The notes: generated by a model from the letters alone, not told the origin. 64,000 bases of DNA from CBDHFQ01 sp965262565 (GCA_965262565.1 CBDHFQ010000020.1:744001-808000); one strand, 5' to 3'. Shown: positions 35,244 to 44,670, counted from the stretch's first letter. Translations and numbers: made by a program.

Positions 35244-35672
35244 AGTTTACTCGAATTATTTTTTTGATTTTCTAAATATTGACATTTTACCTCAAAAGTC
35301 TAATTCGATATAATAGTATCCATTACAGAGACTTAAATAGAACGAATAGTCAAATAATTTTCTAACTGAAGAAGAAATTCAGTGAAATTTTACCCAAGAA
35401 ATAACATCTGTTTATTTGATGAATCATCACCATTAATTTATTAATTAAATATCTGATTAACAATAATATAGGACAGGTGGTAAAGGTTCCTTTTCCTGAA
35501 TTTTTGATAATTTTAATTTCGTATTAATAAATTTATAAGTACCAGTCGCTCGAATAAGATGATGCTCAATCAAATATAATGAGCGAAATTTGAAGAATTT
35601 ATTAATTAAATCTTCAAACATTCTTACGGTATTTGTTCTATTTTTATTTTGGAAATTATAGAAAAATTTTAT
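35244..35672. other. AT-rich intergenic region upstream of the H-NOX operon
   Basis: About 430 bp without a credible gene. It holds two copies of ATTTATTAATTAAAT (35436-35450 and 35597-35611). The second lies inside an inverted repeat with 7-bp arms TTGAAGA (35590-35596) and TCTTCAA (35611-35617). The region must carry the H-NOX promoter and the 3' end of the PQQ dehydrogenase transcript. I found no perfect TTG-N19-TAnnTTTG promoter. Confidence 0.5.
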
Positions 35673-37127
35673 TCAAATTAGCTTATTATTATTATTGGGC
35701 ATCATAGAAATAATAACATCGGGATTATTTAGAATAATATACAATTTCCCTTTTGGGCTAAATTTGACGTCTCGTACTCTTCCCAGGTTTTTTAAAATTA
35801 ATTCTTGATCCACTACTTTCTGACCCTCTAGTGAGATAAGTCTTAATTCCTCAAAAGATAAAGCACCAATTAGTAATTGGTGTTTCCACTTGGCAAAATG
35901 GGGGCTGGTACAGAATTCAGCAGCACAGACGGCTATGGAAGGGGTCCATTGAATAATGGGTTGCTCCATTCCCTCTTTTTTTGTCAATTCAGATACGATA
36001 TCGCCACTATAATCTCTGCCATAAGTGATAATGGGCCAACCATAATTTGCGCCTTTTTTTAGAATATTTAATTCATCTCCCCCCATTGGACCATGGTCTG
36101 TTGACCAAATTTCCTGGGTTATCGGATGAAGGGCAAGCCCTTGTGTATTTCTATTGCCGATAGTGAATATGGCTGGGAGTGCATTTGGGTCATTTATGAA
36201 GGGATTATCCTCAGGAATAGAGCCATCCGGCCTGATTCTGAATACTTTTCCTGTGGCTTTACCGAGGTTCTGGGCATCCATATCTTTTGCCATATCACCT
36301 ATGGTGAAGAGAAGATTTCCTTCCGGATCGAATAAAAATCTACACCCCCATCTATTTCCGTTGGTAGGCATTAATGAATCGGGTACTTCGAATAAGGTTT
36401 GTTGATCTAACCATTGGTCCATTTCTATTTTTCCTCTGACAATTTTCGTTAAGGCAGGAGCTTCTTTATCTAACACATCGTCATTAGTATGGCTATAAGA
36501 GAGGTAAATCCAACCATTATGTTCATAATCAGGGTCCAGAGCGATATCCATAAATCCCCCTGTACTACTGGCGGTATGTGGAACAGGTAAACCTTTTATC
36601 CTTGCGGTATCCAATATTCCATTTATTAGCCACGTTAATTGACCTCCTCTCTCAGAGATTAAGGCATGGTCCTCATCTACAAATTCTATTGCCCATGGAA
36701 CTTCCAGACCTGTTTCCACGACTGTTTCTACTGTTAATACATAATCTTTGGTTTGAATCTGGTCTGGGATGTTTCGTCGTTCTGTGGGGGAGATATCTTG
36801 GGCTTCAATGATATAATCAGCTAATGCTCCTATAGATTCATCATCCAGTATATGCTCGAAAGCAGGCATTTCAGCTGCATTAATACCGTATGTTATATTT
36901 CGAATAAACCTACTTCTTCTTCGCCCATATACCCAGTCATCTTTGATTAAGGTAGTTGCAGAAGCTCCTTCCATATTGGCACCATGGCATCCGCCACAAT
37001 GCTGAAGGTATAATTCTGCCACTGCCACCTCCTGATGCGTGTCGTTTGTTGTTCTGTTTACTTCTTTTTGAGTACAACTTGCACTCAATGTAATCAGTAG
37101 GATTATAGAAGGAATTACATGTTTCAT
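35673..37127 (-). CDS. Cytochrome c-PQQ-dependent sugar dehydrogenase fusion lipoprotein
   Basis: A 484-aa lipoprotein (lipobox LSAS-Cys18). Residues about 33-115 are a class I cytochrome c (Cys44-x2-Cys47-His48, with a Met in EMPAF as likely sixth ligand). The rest is a six-bladed beta-propeller of the glucose/sorbosone dehydrogenase family (VPWAIEFVDEDHALISERGG, GFMDIALDPDYEHNGWIYLSY, WSTDHGPMGGDELN, GANYGWP). PQQ-dependent aldose oxidation outside the cytoplasm, with electrons passed to the fused heme, is the expected role. Third gene of a possible operon with the serine hydrolase (68 nt) and MDR dehydrogenase. Confidence 0.9.
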   Translation of the reverse strand: MKHVIPSIILLITLSASCTQKEVNRTTNDTHQEVAVAELYLQHCGGCHGANMEGASATTLIKDDWVYGRRRSRFIRNITYGINAAEMPAFEHILDDESIGALADYIIEAQDISPTERRNIPDQIQTKDYVLTVETVVETGLEVPWAIEFVDEDHALISERGGQLTWLINGILDTARIKGLPVPHTASSTGGFMDIALDPDYEHNGWIYLSYSHTNDDVLDKEAPALTKIVRGKIEMDQWLDQQTLFEVPDSLMPTNGNRWGCRFLFDPEGNLLFTIGDMAKDMDAQNLGKATGKVFRIRPDGSIPEDNPFINDPNALPAIFTIGNRNTQGLALHPITQEIWSTDHGPMGGDELNILKKGANYGWPIITYGRDYSGDIVSELTKKEGMEQPIIQWTPSIAVCAAEFCTSPHFAKWKHQLLIGALSFEELRLISLEGQKVVDQELILKNLGRVRDVKFSPKGKLYIILNNPDVIISMMPNNNNKLI

Positions 37128-37195
37128 GTTGACTATTTGGGTTTAACAGGGTTGGGAAAATGCTGAATAATATAAAGTACCTACGCCTCTGGAGC

Positions 37196-38287
37196 CTACA
37201 AATCATTGCTTAATGTTACTAATTTATCTACCATGGAAAAATATATAGATTCTTCAGTTGCCTGATATGTTAATCCGACCAAAGTGGGAAGATTTAATCT
37301 GGTTTTATGAGCAATAACCATTTTTAGTTTTGGAATAATGGTAATATACTGCCCTCCATATCCTATAGCAGTATAACTTCCCTCGTAAATACTATTTCCT
37401 TTATATTCATCAAATAACCACCACATATATCCATAAGCATAGGCAGGCGTTTTTATATGATGCTCTTCCGCTCTACTCATCACCGTATCTCTGGAAGTTA
37501 TGGGGGAAGTCATTTTTGATATCCAAGTTGTCGATATAAGTTGTTGACCTTCCCAGTATCCATTATTTAACATTAATTGGCCTATTTTGGCCATATCTCT
37601 TGTGGAAAGATACATGTGGTAGGCCAGGTATTGTGATTTCTTCTTATTACCTCTCTTTTTTTGGTTGTCCAAATGCCAATCCTGAAATCCCAGAGGTATA
37701 GCCAACTGCTCTTCCATAGATTCGTAAATGGTTTTTCCCGATAATTGCTCAAAAATGTGTCCTGCAACATTAAAATCCCAATTGCTGTAGACGAAATACG
37801 TTCCAGGAGCCACACTTCCCCTTTCCAAAAAATGTTCTTTATCATATCCTCCATTAGATGCTTCGTGAAATACCCCCGACCTGGAAGAGAGAATGTCATG
37901 TATGGTAGCTCGCTTTTCAATAGGTAGCAAACCATCTTTTTCTTCTATACCTAATTCTCCAATGGTTTGTGATAAATCGATCTGTCCATTTTCTACAAAC
38001 TTGCCATATAGCATACTAAGAACACTTTTTCTGCATGAGGCTATATAGCTTATTTTATCTACCTCACCATATTGATAGAAAACTTTTCCATTAATTGCGG
38101 CCATCAGACCAGTTGTCCTGGAGCTGTCTTTTATAAAGTTAGTAATAGATGATAGTTGAGATTGGTCAACATGCGTTTTAATATCCGGATATAATGGCCA
38201 AGCCGTTCCTGTAAATGCTCTCCGATATGTACAGGATTGACATATGAAGCTTAAGATGAAGAGAAGTTGGATTAAAGAGTACTTCAT
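37196..38287 (-). CDS. Class C beta-lactamase-like serine hydrolase, lipoprotein
   Basis: A 363-aa protein. Ser84-Cys-Arg-Lys87 is the SxxK nucleophile motif, VYSNWDFN the Y-x-N motif, and YGGQYI near the end stands in for the third motif. N-terminal MKYSLIQLLFILSFICQSC is a probable lipoprotein signal. Such proteins may be esterases, peptidases or cell-wall enzymes; true beta-lactamase activity is unlikely. It lies between the MDR dehydrogenase gene (20 nt) and the PQQ dehydrogenase gene. Confidence 0.87.
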   Translation of the reverse strand: MKYSLIQLLFILSFICQSCTYRRAFTGTAWPLYPDIKTHVDQSQLSSITNFIKDSSRTTGLMAAINGKVFYQYGEVDKISYIASCRKSVLSMLYGKFVENGQIDLSQTIGELGIEEKDGLLPIEKRATIHDILSSRSGVFHEASNGGYDKEHFLERGSVAPGTYFVYSNWDFNVAGHIFEQLSGKTIYESMEEQLAIPLGFQDWHLDNQKKRGNKKKSQYLAYHMYLSTRDMAKIGQLMLNNGYWEGQQLISTTWISKMTSPITSRDTVMSRAEEHHIKTPAYAYGYMWWLFDEYKGNSIYEGSYTAIGYGGQYITIIPKLKMVIAHKTRLNLPTLVGLTYQATEESIYFSMVDKLVTLSNDL

Positions 38288-38307
38288 ATTTCAATATAGC
38301 GATTGAC

Positions 38308-39303
38308 TCATACAATTATGACTACATTTCCTTTTTTATGACCTGAATCCACATAGGTATGACCTTCTGCGGTTTGGGCCAGGGGCAACATTTTATCAAT
38401 GACAATACGGATATGATGATCGAGATACATTTGGACCAATTTATCCAGGTATGATCGTAGGGTGGAGGAGGGTAGGAGACCTGTTGCAGAAAATTTAGCT
38501 TTTTTTCTTCCTTTTCCTGTAAGCGACGTAAGTAGCATTTGGAACAATAAGCTAAAGCTAAGGACCGGTGAAAGATAAATCCCCTTTGAAGAGAGTAGGT
38601 GTTTAGAAGTAGAATAAGACAGCTTTCCTACCGTATCGAATATCAAATCATAGGTTTTGTTTAATGTCAATAGATCTGTCGATTGATAATCAATTACTTC
38701 TTTAGCCCCTAAGTTTTTGACCCATTCAGCATTTTTACCACTACAAACCCCTGTAACTTCAGCCTCAAGGTATGTGGCAATTTGGACGGCTGCTGTGCCA
38801 AGGCTCCCAGAAGCTCCATTAATTAGTACTTTTTGTCCAGGCTGAAGATTCCCAAGGGATTTCAGGAAATTGTAGGAAGTCATAGGACCGTCGGTAAAGG
38901 TAGCCGCTTCTTCAAAGCTGAGTTCTTCCGGTTTAAGTACCATAGCGCCGTCCTCCGAAAGGCAAAGGTATTCCGCATTGGCACCAAAATTTACCCCAGT
39001 TTCCCCAAAAACTTCATCTCCTGGTCGAAACTTGTTCACATCTTTTCCTACAGCTACGACTTTTCCAGCAAATCCTGTCCCTATAATGGCTTTCCTAGGT
39101 CGGAACAATCCTAAAAATAGTCGACTGATCATGGGAATAGCTCTGCGCATCATGCTATCCGCCGCAGTAACTGTAGAAGCATATACCTTAATAAGAACTT
39201 CATATTCAGAAGGACTAGGAATCTCTACTTCCTTTACAATTAAAAATGCTGGAGATCCATATCTTGTACAGACAACAGCTTTCATACTTTTTGAATTCAT
39301 CAT
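38308..39303 (-). CDS. NAD(P)-dependent medium-chain alcohol dehydrogenase/quinone reductase
   Basis: A 331-aa MDR enzyme. N-terminal GroES-like domain (IIGTGFAGKVVAVGKDVNKFRPGDEVFGE) and Rossmann domain (VLINGASGSLGTAAVQIA, with AKEVIDYQ). No structural-zinc Cys cluster is seen, which fits the quinone oxidoreductase branch. Likely cytosolic NADPH-dependent reductase; substrate unknown. First gene of the possible three-gene minus-strand operon. Confidence 0.9.
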   Translation of the reverse strand: MMNSKSMKAVVCTRYGSPAFLIVKEVEIPSPSEYEVLIKVYASTVTAADSMMRRAIPMISRLFLGLFRPRKAIIGTGFAGKVVAVGKDVNKFRPGDEVFGETGVNFGANAEYLCLSEDGAMVLKPEELSFEEAATFTDGPMTSYNFLKSLGNLQPGQKVLINGASGSLGTAAVQIATYLEAEVTGVCSGKNAEWVKNLGAKEVIDYQSTDLLTLNKTYDLIFDTVGKLSYSTSKHLLSSKGIYLSPVLSFSLLFQMLLTSLTGKGRKKAKFSATGLLPSSTLRSYLDKLVQMYLDHHIRIVIDKMLPLAQTAEGHTYVDSGHKKGNVVIIV

Positions 39304-39411
39304 TGTGTGAATGAGACTTATTGTTTTGTCTGGAAAACTTTGTGCTTTCCATATACAGTATGAAGAAACAGAAAGGGGGAGAGGAAATCGTTCGGATTGT
39401 GAAATCAGTAC

Positions 39412-41748
39412 TTATAGGTTAGTAACTTCTTTCCAATAAGCCTTAGGGGTTTTTCCCATTTTCTTTTTAAAGAAGCTATTGAAAACAGTTTTGGAGTTAA
39501 AACCGCTTTCAAAAGCGAGGGCGAGAATGGTTAGGTGTTGTTGGGAAGGATCAGCTACTTTGGATTTAAAAGTTTCTAAGCGATAATTATTGATGAATTC
39601 TGCAAAATTTTGATGAACCCCTTCATTTAACAATTGAGACAGATGATTAGGGGGAATATTGAGTTGTTGTGCCAATGAGCGCAAGCTTAGTTCTGGATCA
39701 AGGTAGGGTTGTTGGGATTTCATTAACTGGAGCAGTTGTTTCTTATAGGTTATAAGTTGTTCTTCGCTTAATAAGGTTTGTTTATATTTTCTCTTGGGGA
39801 GGATCGTCGTTGTTTTGTGGCGGAATATTTTTTTGCTAAGGGCCTGGAATTGTGGATGGGACCTTAAAGGGGTGAGCAAAGGCTCCGTTGGCACATATAC
39901 CATCAAAGGAAACTTATTTTCTACCCCTATTTTCAGATATTCAAGTGCTTTCAACTCATTATCTAATACCATATGACATAATATTAGCGTATTCACTGCC
40001 CTTTCATTTACTTCTGTTGTTCGAAGAGCCTCCAATTGCTTCATTCCTTCCTCTATATGCTTCAGGTCTTTTAAGGCAGCATAGGCTAAGGTCATACCTC
40101 CCAGCCGATAAATCTCTCCAGTTTTGTCTTCTGGAAGTTGTTGTGCTACCATCAGGGCTTTTTCTGGTTCCTTCATACAAATGTAGGTCTGAATAAGGTA
40201 GAGCGTAGAAATGTGAAAGTTGGATTCAGTATCTGCATTTTTCTGAAAGCATTCAATGGCTTGGTCGAACTTCTCCTGAGTGTAGTGAATAAATCCTTTC
40301 AGGTGAAAATTGATTTCGGAGAAGGGATCAATTTGAAAGGCGGTATCGAGATAGTGAAGGGCCGCAGCGCATTTTCCTTCGGCGACTAATATAGAGGCCA
40401 TAGATTGGTAATAATCCACTACGGGCCTGATCTCTATAGATTTATTCAAGTGTTCGTACGCTGCCTCTGGGTTCCAATGCAGCAAAAACTTTTCCCACGA
40501 CAATTGAATCTGGACCTCTGGTAAGTTGGGGGCCAGTGCTATCGCCTTATCCAGGTGCGTTTTTCCTTTGGCATATCCCTCCTGAGCGGGTATGAGTCCT
40601 ATTGTTCCCAATAAAGTGTAGCCCAAATGAATAGCAAGATGTGCGAGAGCGAAATGGGGATATTGTTCGATGATTTCTGCCAGGATCGCCAAGCCATTTC
40701 CGATATCTGATTTACTCATTTTAAGTAAAAGAAAGCGGCTTTTGAGATAGCGTTTATATACTTCTACGGGAATATTTGGATGGTCGATTAAATGATCATC
40801 AATTTCGAAATGTCCTATATGCTCTCTTAGTTTTTCGGCAATAAGTACACTCACTTCATCCTGTACAGCAAATACGTCATCAACTTCTCTGTCAAAGGTC
40901 TCAGACCAGAAGTGCATATCCTGCCTCACATCAATTAATTGTGCAGTGATACGCATTTTGTTGCCCGCTAATCTGATGCTGCCTTCCAGGATAGTGGTAA
41001 CATTTAGTTGTCGTCCTATTTCTGGGATGGGAACTTGCTTGTTTTTGAAGTAAAATGAAGAGGTTCTGGAAGTAACTTTTAACGATTGGATTTTAGAAAG
41101 GGCGTTAATAATTTCTTCTGTCATTCCATCACTGAAATACTCATTGTCTTTGTCGGTACTCATATTCACAAATGGCAGAACGGCAATGGATTTGGTTTCA
41201 AGCTTTCGTTTGCCTTTGATGTCGGAGTGATGTGGTAATTCAATCCCCTCCTGGACAATGGCGAAAATTTCTATAGGATCAGTTACATTTTTAAATTCAA
41301 AATGGCCCAGGGAAATGGTTGAGAGATGTGGTTGGTTTTGTAGTTCCCGGTTTAAGTATTCGGAAAGTAAAATAGCTCCTGCTACCCCTGCACTTTCTAT
41401 TCTTGCGGCTACATTCACTCCATCTCCATAAATTTCCGTTCCATCAAATACAATATCTCCGGTATGAATACCTATTCTGAGGGGAATGGCGTTGTTAGCT
41501 AATTCTAGCTGAATGGCCACAGCACATTCTACTGCTTCTACTCCGCTTTGGAATACGCTTAAGGTTCCGTCTCCGAAGTATTGGAGGATTTTTCCATGAT
41601 AATATTGATGCTGCTCATGAAACACCTGTCTATGTACTTGTCTAACTTTTGCGGCTGCAGTTTCATCCTGTTGCATTAAAGCTGTATAGCCCACGATATC
41701 AGTGAACATGATGGCTGAAAGGCTACGGATATGATGGTCATTGTTCAT
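39412..41748 (-). CDS. Class III nucleotide cyclase-TPR-AraC fusion regulator
   Basis: A 778-aa soluble protein with an unusual domain order. Residues 1-about 180 are a class III adenylate/guanylate cyclase domain with both metal Asp (Asp17 in FTDIVGYT, Asp60 in FGDG) and the VNVAARIES transition-state motif, so it looks active. Then a TolB/FlgO-like domain (about 188-315: SIAVLPFVNMSTDKDNEYFSDGMTEEI), a TPR region (about 330-650), and a C-terminal AraC-type DNA-binding domain (about 670-778: LSLRSLAQQLNIPPNHLSQLLNE, LALAFESGFNSKTVFNSFFKKKMGKTP). The protein could make cNMP and bind DNA in one chain. A hairpin overlaps the ribosome binding site. Confidence 0.92.
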   Translation of the reverse strand: MNNDHHIRSLSAIMFTDIVGYTALMQQDETAAAKVRQVHRQVFHEQHQYYHGKILQYFGDGTLSVFQSGVEAVECAVAIQLELANNAIPLRIGIHTGDIVFDGTEIYGDGVNVAARIESAGVAGAILLSEYLNRELQNQPHLSTISLGHFEFKNVTDPIEIFAIVQEGIELPHHSDIKGKRKLETKSIAVLPFVNMSTDKDNEYFSDGMTEEIINALSKIQSLKVTSRTSSFYFKNKQVPIPEIGRQLNVTTILEGSIRLAGNKMRITAQLIDVRQDMHFWSETFDREVDDVFAVQDEVSVLIAEKLREHIGHFEIDDHLIDHPNIPVEVYKRYLKSRFLLLKMSKSDIGNGLAILAEIIEQYPHFALAHLAIHLGYTLLGTIGLIPAQEGYAKGKTHLDKAIALAPNLPEVQIQLSWEKFLLHWNPEAAYEHLNKSIEIRPVVDYYQSMASILVAEGKCAAALHYLDTAFQIDPFSEINFHLKGFIHYTQEKFDQAIECFQKNADTESNFHISTLYLIQTYICMKEPEKALMVAQQLPEDKTGEIYRLGGMTLAYAALKDLKHIEEGMKQLEALRTTEVNERAVNTLILCHMVLDNELKALEYLKIGVENKFPLMVYVPTEPLLTPLRSHPQFQALSKKIFRHKTTTILPKRKYKQTLLSEEQLITYKKQLLQLMKSQQPYLDPELSLRSLAQQLNIPPNHLSQLLNEGVHQNFAEFINNYRLETFKSKVADPSQQHLTILALAFESGFNSKTVFNSFFKKKMGKTPKAYWKEVTNL

Positions 41749-41756
41749 GAGGGTAA

Positions 41757-41774
41757 ATCAATCCTCCGATTGAT
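41757..41774 (-). promoter_or_regulatory. Hairpin presenting the ribosome binding site of the cyclase-AraC gene
   Basis: On the minus strand, ATCAATC-GGAG-GATTGAT: a perfect 7-bp stem whose 4-nt loop is the Shine-Dalgarno core GGAG, ending 8 nt before the ATG at 41748. Structure is seen; a role in translation control is inference. Confidence 0.5.
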
Positions 41775-41814
41775 ATGGGAAAGATAAGTATCTATGGGAT
41801 TAACTGTAAATAAA

Positions 41815-43041
41815 TCATTCTTTATCGTCGAACAGTTTCAATTGTCGGTCTTTGTGCTGCTTCTTTTTTCTTTCTACCGTTCTGCCTCCATATTTCTGAG
41901 AGTGTTGCTGTTCTTTTGCTATGATTTGGTTCAGGTGTTCATGAGGAATATGATTCTTTTCTACATTTTTGGCTAAGGAGCTGAGTTTTTTAATGGCTTT
42001 TTGTTTATCCGATGTTCCCAATTTTGCCGTATCTACAGCTTTTCTTAAGGTGCTAATGGTTTCGTCATATACTTTAGTAGGAACCGGAAAAGGATTTCCG
42101 CCTTTACTTCCATGGGCAAAGGTAAATCTGGCAGGATCAGTGAATCGAGAAGGAGTTCCATGAATGATTTCACTAACTAAGGTAAGAGACTGTAGCGTTC
42201 GAGGGCCTAATCCTTTTAACAACAGCAAATCTTCGAATTGGGTAGTTTGTTGTTCCTGTGCCAACCAAAGAATGCTACTGAGTCGTTTTAGATTGATGTC
42301 TTTTTCCCTTATTCCGTAGTGGTTAGGCAAGATCAATGTTGGTATTTCCTTTAAAGTTCTTGAAGGGTCTTCCTGAGTAATGTCGAGAATTCCTGCTCTG
42401 GTTTTGTCTGCACCTTGATCTACCAGATTTAATATTTCTCCTTGAGGTTCTCCGCAGATAGCTGAATGAGGTTCATTAATAAAAGACTGTATATCCTTTG
42501 AATGCCAATGATATCTTCTGGCACTTTGATTTTCTGCTTTCATCCCCTGTTGAATTACCGTCCAATCTCCTTTTTCACTCACCAGAAAGTTGTGCATGTA
42601 TAATTGAAACCCATCTTGTAAAGCAGTATTATCCACTTTAGCCACCAACTTACTGCATCTTGACAAATAATGTCCATCTAGGCCAGTCTGATCTCCTACG
42701 TGTAACAACTCTCCAGGAGTGGCCAGAGATTTTTTTCCTTTACCCCCACAGATAAATAATCCTAATTGTTTGGACTGGGGAGAAATGGAATCCTTTAATG
42801 CACGCATCACGGCTGTAGTAACACCTGAGGAGTTCCAGTCCATTCCGATGACTGCCCCAAAAGATTGGAACCAGAAGGGATTTGCTATTTTGGCCAGAAA
42901 AGCTTCATGTCCATATTCGGTCAGTATTGCTTCTACGATGGCCAAGCTCAGCTTAGTCATGCGTTCGTACAACCAGGGAGGAATACGACCTCCCATTAAA
43001 GCTAAATCTGCTGTTCCTGAATGGTTCATTTTTCTTTTCAT
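41815..43041 (-). CDS. DUF763 protein
   Basis: A 408-aa protein of the DUF763 family: near the N-terminus SGTADLALMGGRIPPWLYERM, then GMDWNSSGVTTAVMRALK, VDNTALQDGFQLYMHNF, and ILPNHYGIREKDINLKRL with a helix-hairpin-helix-like LLLLKGLGPRTLQSLTLVSE. The family is known mainly from archaea and thermophilic bacteria, and its function is not established; a nucleic-acid role is suggested by the HhH-like segment. The C-terminus is Lys/Gln-rich. It follows the YdeI gene by 16 nt, so the two are likely cotranscribed. Confidence 0.88.
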   Translation of the reverse strand: MKRKMNHSGTADLALMGGRIPPWLYERMTKLSLAIVEAILTEYGHEAFLAKIANPFWFQSFGAVIGMDWNSSGVTTAVMRALKDSISPQSKQLGLFICGGKGKKSLATPGELLHVGDQTGLDGHYLSRCSKLVAKVDNTALQDGFQLYMHNFLVSEKGDWTVIQQGMKAENQSARRYHWHSKDIQSFINEPHSAICGEPQGEILNLVDQGADKTRAGILDITQEDPSRTLKEIPTLILPNHYGIREKDINLKRLSSILWLAQEQQTTQFEDLLLLKGLGPRTLQSLTLVSEIIHGTPSRFTDPARFTFAHGSKGGNPFPVPTKVYDETISTLRKAVDTAKLGTSDKQKAIKKLSSLAKNVEKNHIPHEHLNQIIAKEQQHSQKYGGRTVERKKKQHKDRQLKLFDDKE

Positions 43042-43057
43042 TCAAAATATTAACGCT

Positions 43058-43636
43058 TCAACTTCCTGGAATCCGCTCATTTTTAGCTGCTAAACTGGCG
43101 GTTTTCTCTATTCTACTCGCTCGGGTTGTGGGTTGTTTTGCCAATTTAATCCAACGCAGCATAAAACGCTTACTGGCGTCGGGAAATGCATCGAAGTATT
43201 CAGTAGCTTTGGGATACTTTTGAAGCGCTTGAACCAAATCATCCGGTTTTATTAGCGCATCTACATCGTCCATAAAGTTCCATAAGCCATTTTGTTTGCT
43301 TTCTTCTATAGATCTTAATCCTGCAGCTCTCATTTTCCCTTCCTGGATTAATCTGGAAGCACGATCTTTATATGTTTTGGCCCAATGTTGTGCTTTTCTG
43401 GGAGAAATCAATTGCATCGTCCGATCATTGTCCCATTTTCTCCTAACTCCATCTATCCAACCAAAACAAAGAAGTTCGTCCAATATTTCCGATACTGAGA
43501 CATACTTTCCGCTCACATGCTTTTTATAAGAGACCAACCATACGCTTTCTTTTTGCTGATGATTCGCCTCTAACCACGCTCTTAATTCTTCCGAGGAGTT
43601 GACGATTACCTTTTCAAAATTTTCCGTCTTTATCAT
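43058..43636 (-). CDS. YdeI/OmpD-associated family protein
   Basis: A 192-aa protein with the family signature: ELRAWLEANHQQKESVWLVSYKK, SEILDELLCFGWIDGVRRKWDNDRTMQLISPRKAQHWAK and a C-terminal FPDASKRFMLRWIKLAKQPTTRASRIEKT. Cytosolic. The E. coli relative is linked to antimicrobial peptide and low-pH tolerance, but the molecular role is unclear. Cotranscribed with the DUF763 gene downstream. Confidence 0.9.
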   Translation of the reverse strand: MIKTENFEKVIVNSSEELRAWLEANHQQKESVWLVSYKKHVSGKYVSVSEILDELLCFGWIDGVRRKWDNDRTMQLISPRKAQHWAKTYKDRASRLIQEGKMRAAGLRSIEESKQNGLWNFMDDVDALIKPDDLVQALQKYPKATEYFDAFPDASKRFMLRWIKLAKQPTTRASRIEKTASLAAKNERIPGS

Positions 43637-43743
43637 TGGTCCTTATCTTTTAAATTATCGCCTTTATTGTTAAAATTAATCTTTCCATAATGAATGACTG
43701 CAGCGCCACTGTCAAATATATTATGGTGTATTAGCGGAAATCA

Positions 43744-44670
43744 TTATTGTAGTTCCCGAATCCGCTCTACAATCTTTTCTGCCTCCACTTTGGCTTTATC
43801 CAGAGGAATTCCCTCATTCATATTTGGGCGTTCATGTCCAATATGCGTTAACCAGGCGTCTTTCATTAATTGTTGGTACTGATCCACCAGCTTAAATATC
43901 TCCTCTCCATGTGCTGTCTTTTCTAGTATTTCCTGAAAATTAGATACCGCTTTCACTTCATTTTCTCCCAGAGAAAGGAGTACTTGTTTCGCTATCTGCC
44001 AATGCCCCTCTTCATTAGGGTGAATTCCATCCTTTGCCAAATAAAAGGTTGAGTCAATGAGCCGCTGATCTTCCAAATATTTTTTCATGGGCCAATGGAT
44101 ATCTATGATCTTCCAACCATCTGTATATTTTTTGCTTAATAACCAATCTGCATAAATATCTAATACCGTAGCATAAGCTTCTCCTTTTATTTCATCGTAT
44201 ACGGGAGGAGTAAGAAAAATGATAGATGCATTTGTCTGGATCACCTGTTTATGTAACCAGTTTATTCCTTTTTTAAAATCGTTGGAATCGCTGTTGATCA
44301 AGAGGTAAATAAATTCCATCATTCATTCCATAGCAGGCAATGACCAGATCTGGCTTGAGCTGTTTAAGGACTCTTTTTAGTCGATCCTGCAGTTTTGGGT
44401 CTGGGAAAAGCGCCATTAGCATGATTAGGCTCACTCAATCCTGAAACTGTTTCACTTGGAAGACCTACATTGATGATTTCCCAATTGTTATCAGGTTGAG
44501 AAAGGCGATAATAGGTTTCTAAATAAGTAATATAATGGCCAGCATAGGTAATACTGTTCCCTAAAAATACAATTCGTTTCTACTTCAGATTCAATGTTAT
44601 AGGTAGGTTGGGCGATGATGGCCAATGACCAATGTATCACTAGTAATATACTTAATGTTATTGTCTTCAT
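43744..44670 (-). pseudogene. SGNH/GDSL hydrolase, broken by three +1 frameshifts
   Basis: Read from ATG 44668-44670 (MKTITLSILLVIHWSLAIIAQ, a signal peptide), the product is an SGNH hydrolase spread over several frames: IVFLGNSITYAGHYI (block I, Ser nucleophile), INVGLPSETVSGLSEPNHANGAFPRP, LVIACYGMNDGIYLP (block III) and KDGIHPNEEGHW (block V, Asp/His). Frame changes fall near 44576-44581, 44393-44396 (AAAA) and 44269-44278 (a T6/A4 run), each consistent with one extra base. Only the last about 190 residues are in one frame (from an internal ATG at 44322). Either a decaying gene or homopolymer sequencing errors; three events favour real decay only if coverage is good. Confidence 0.8.

Noticed and set aside
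36154..36405. Plus-strand frames inside the PQQ dehydrogenase gene
   Set aside because: Antisense shadows of a gene with clear domains.
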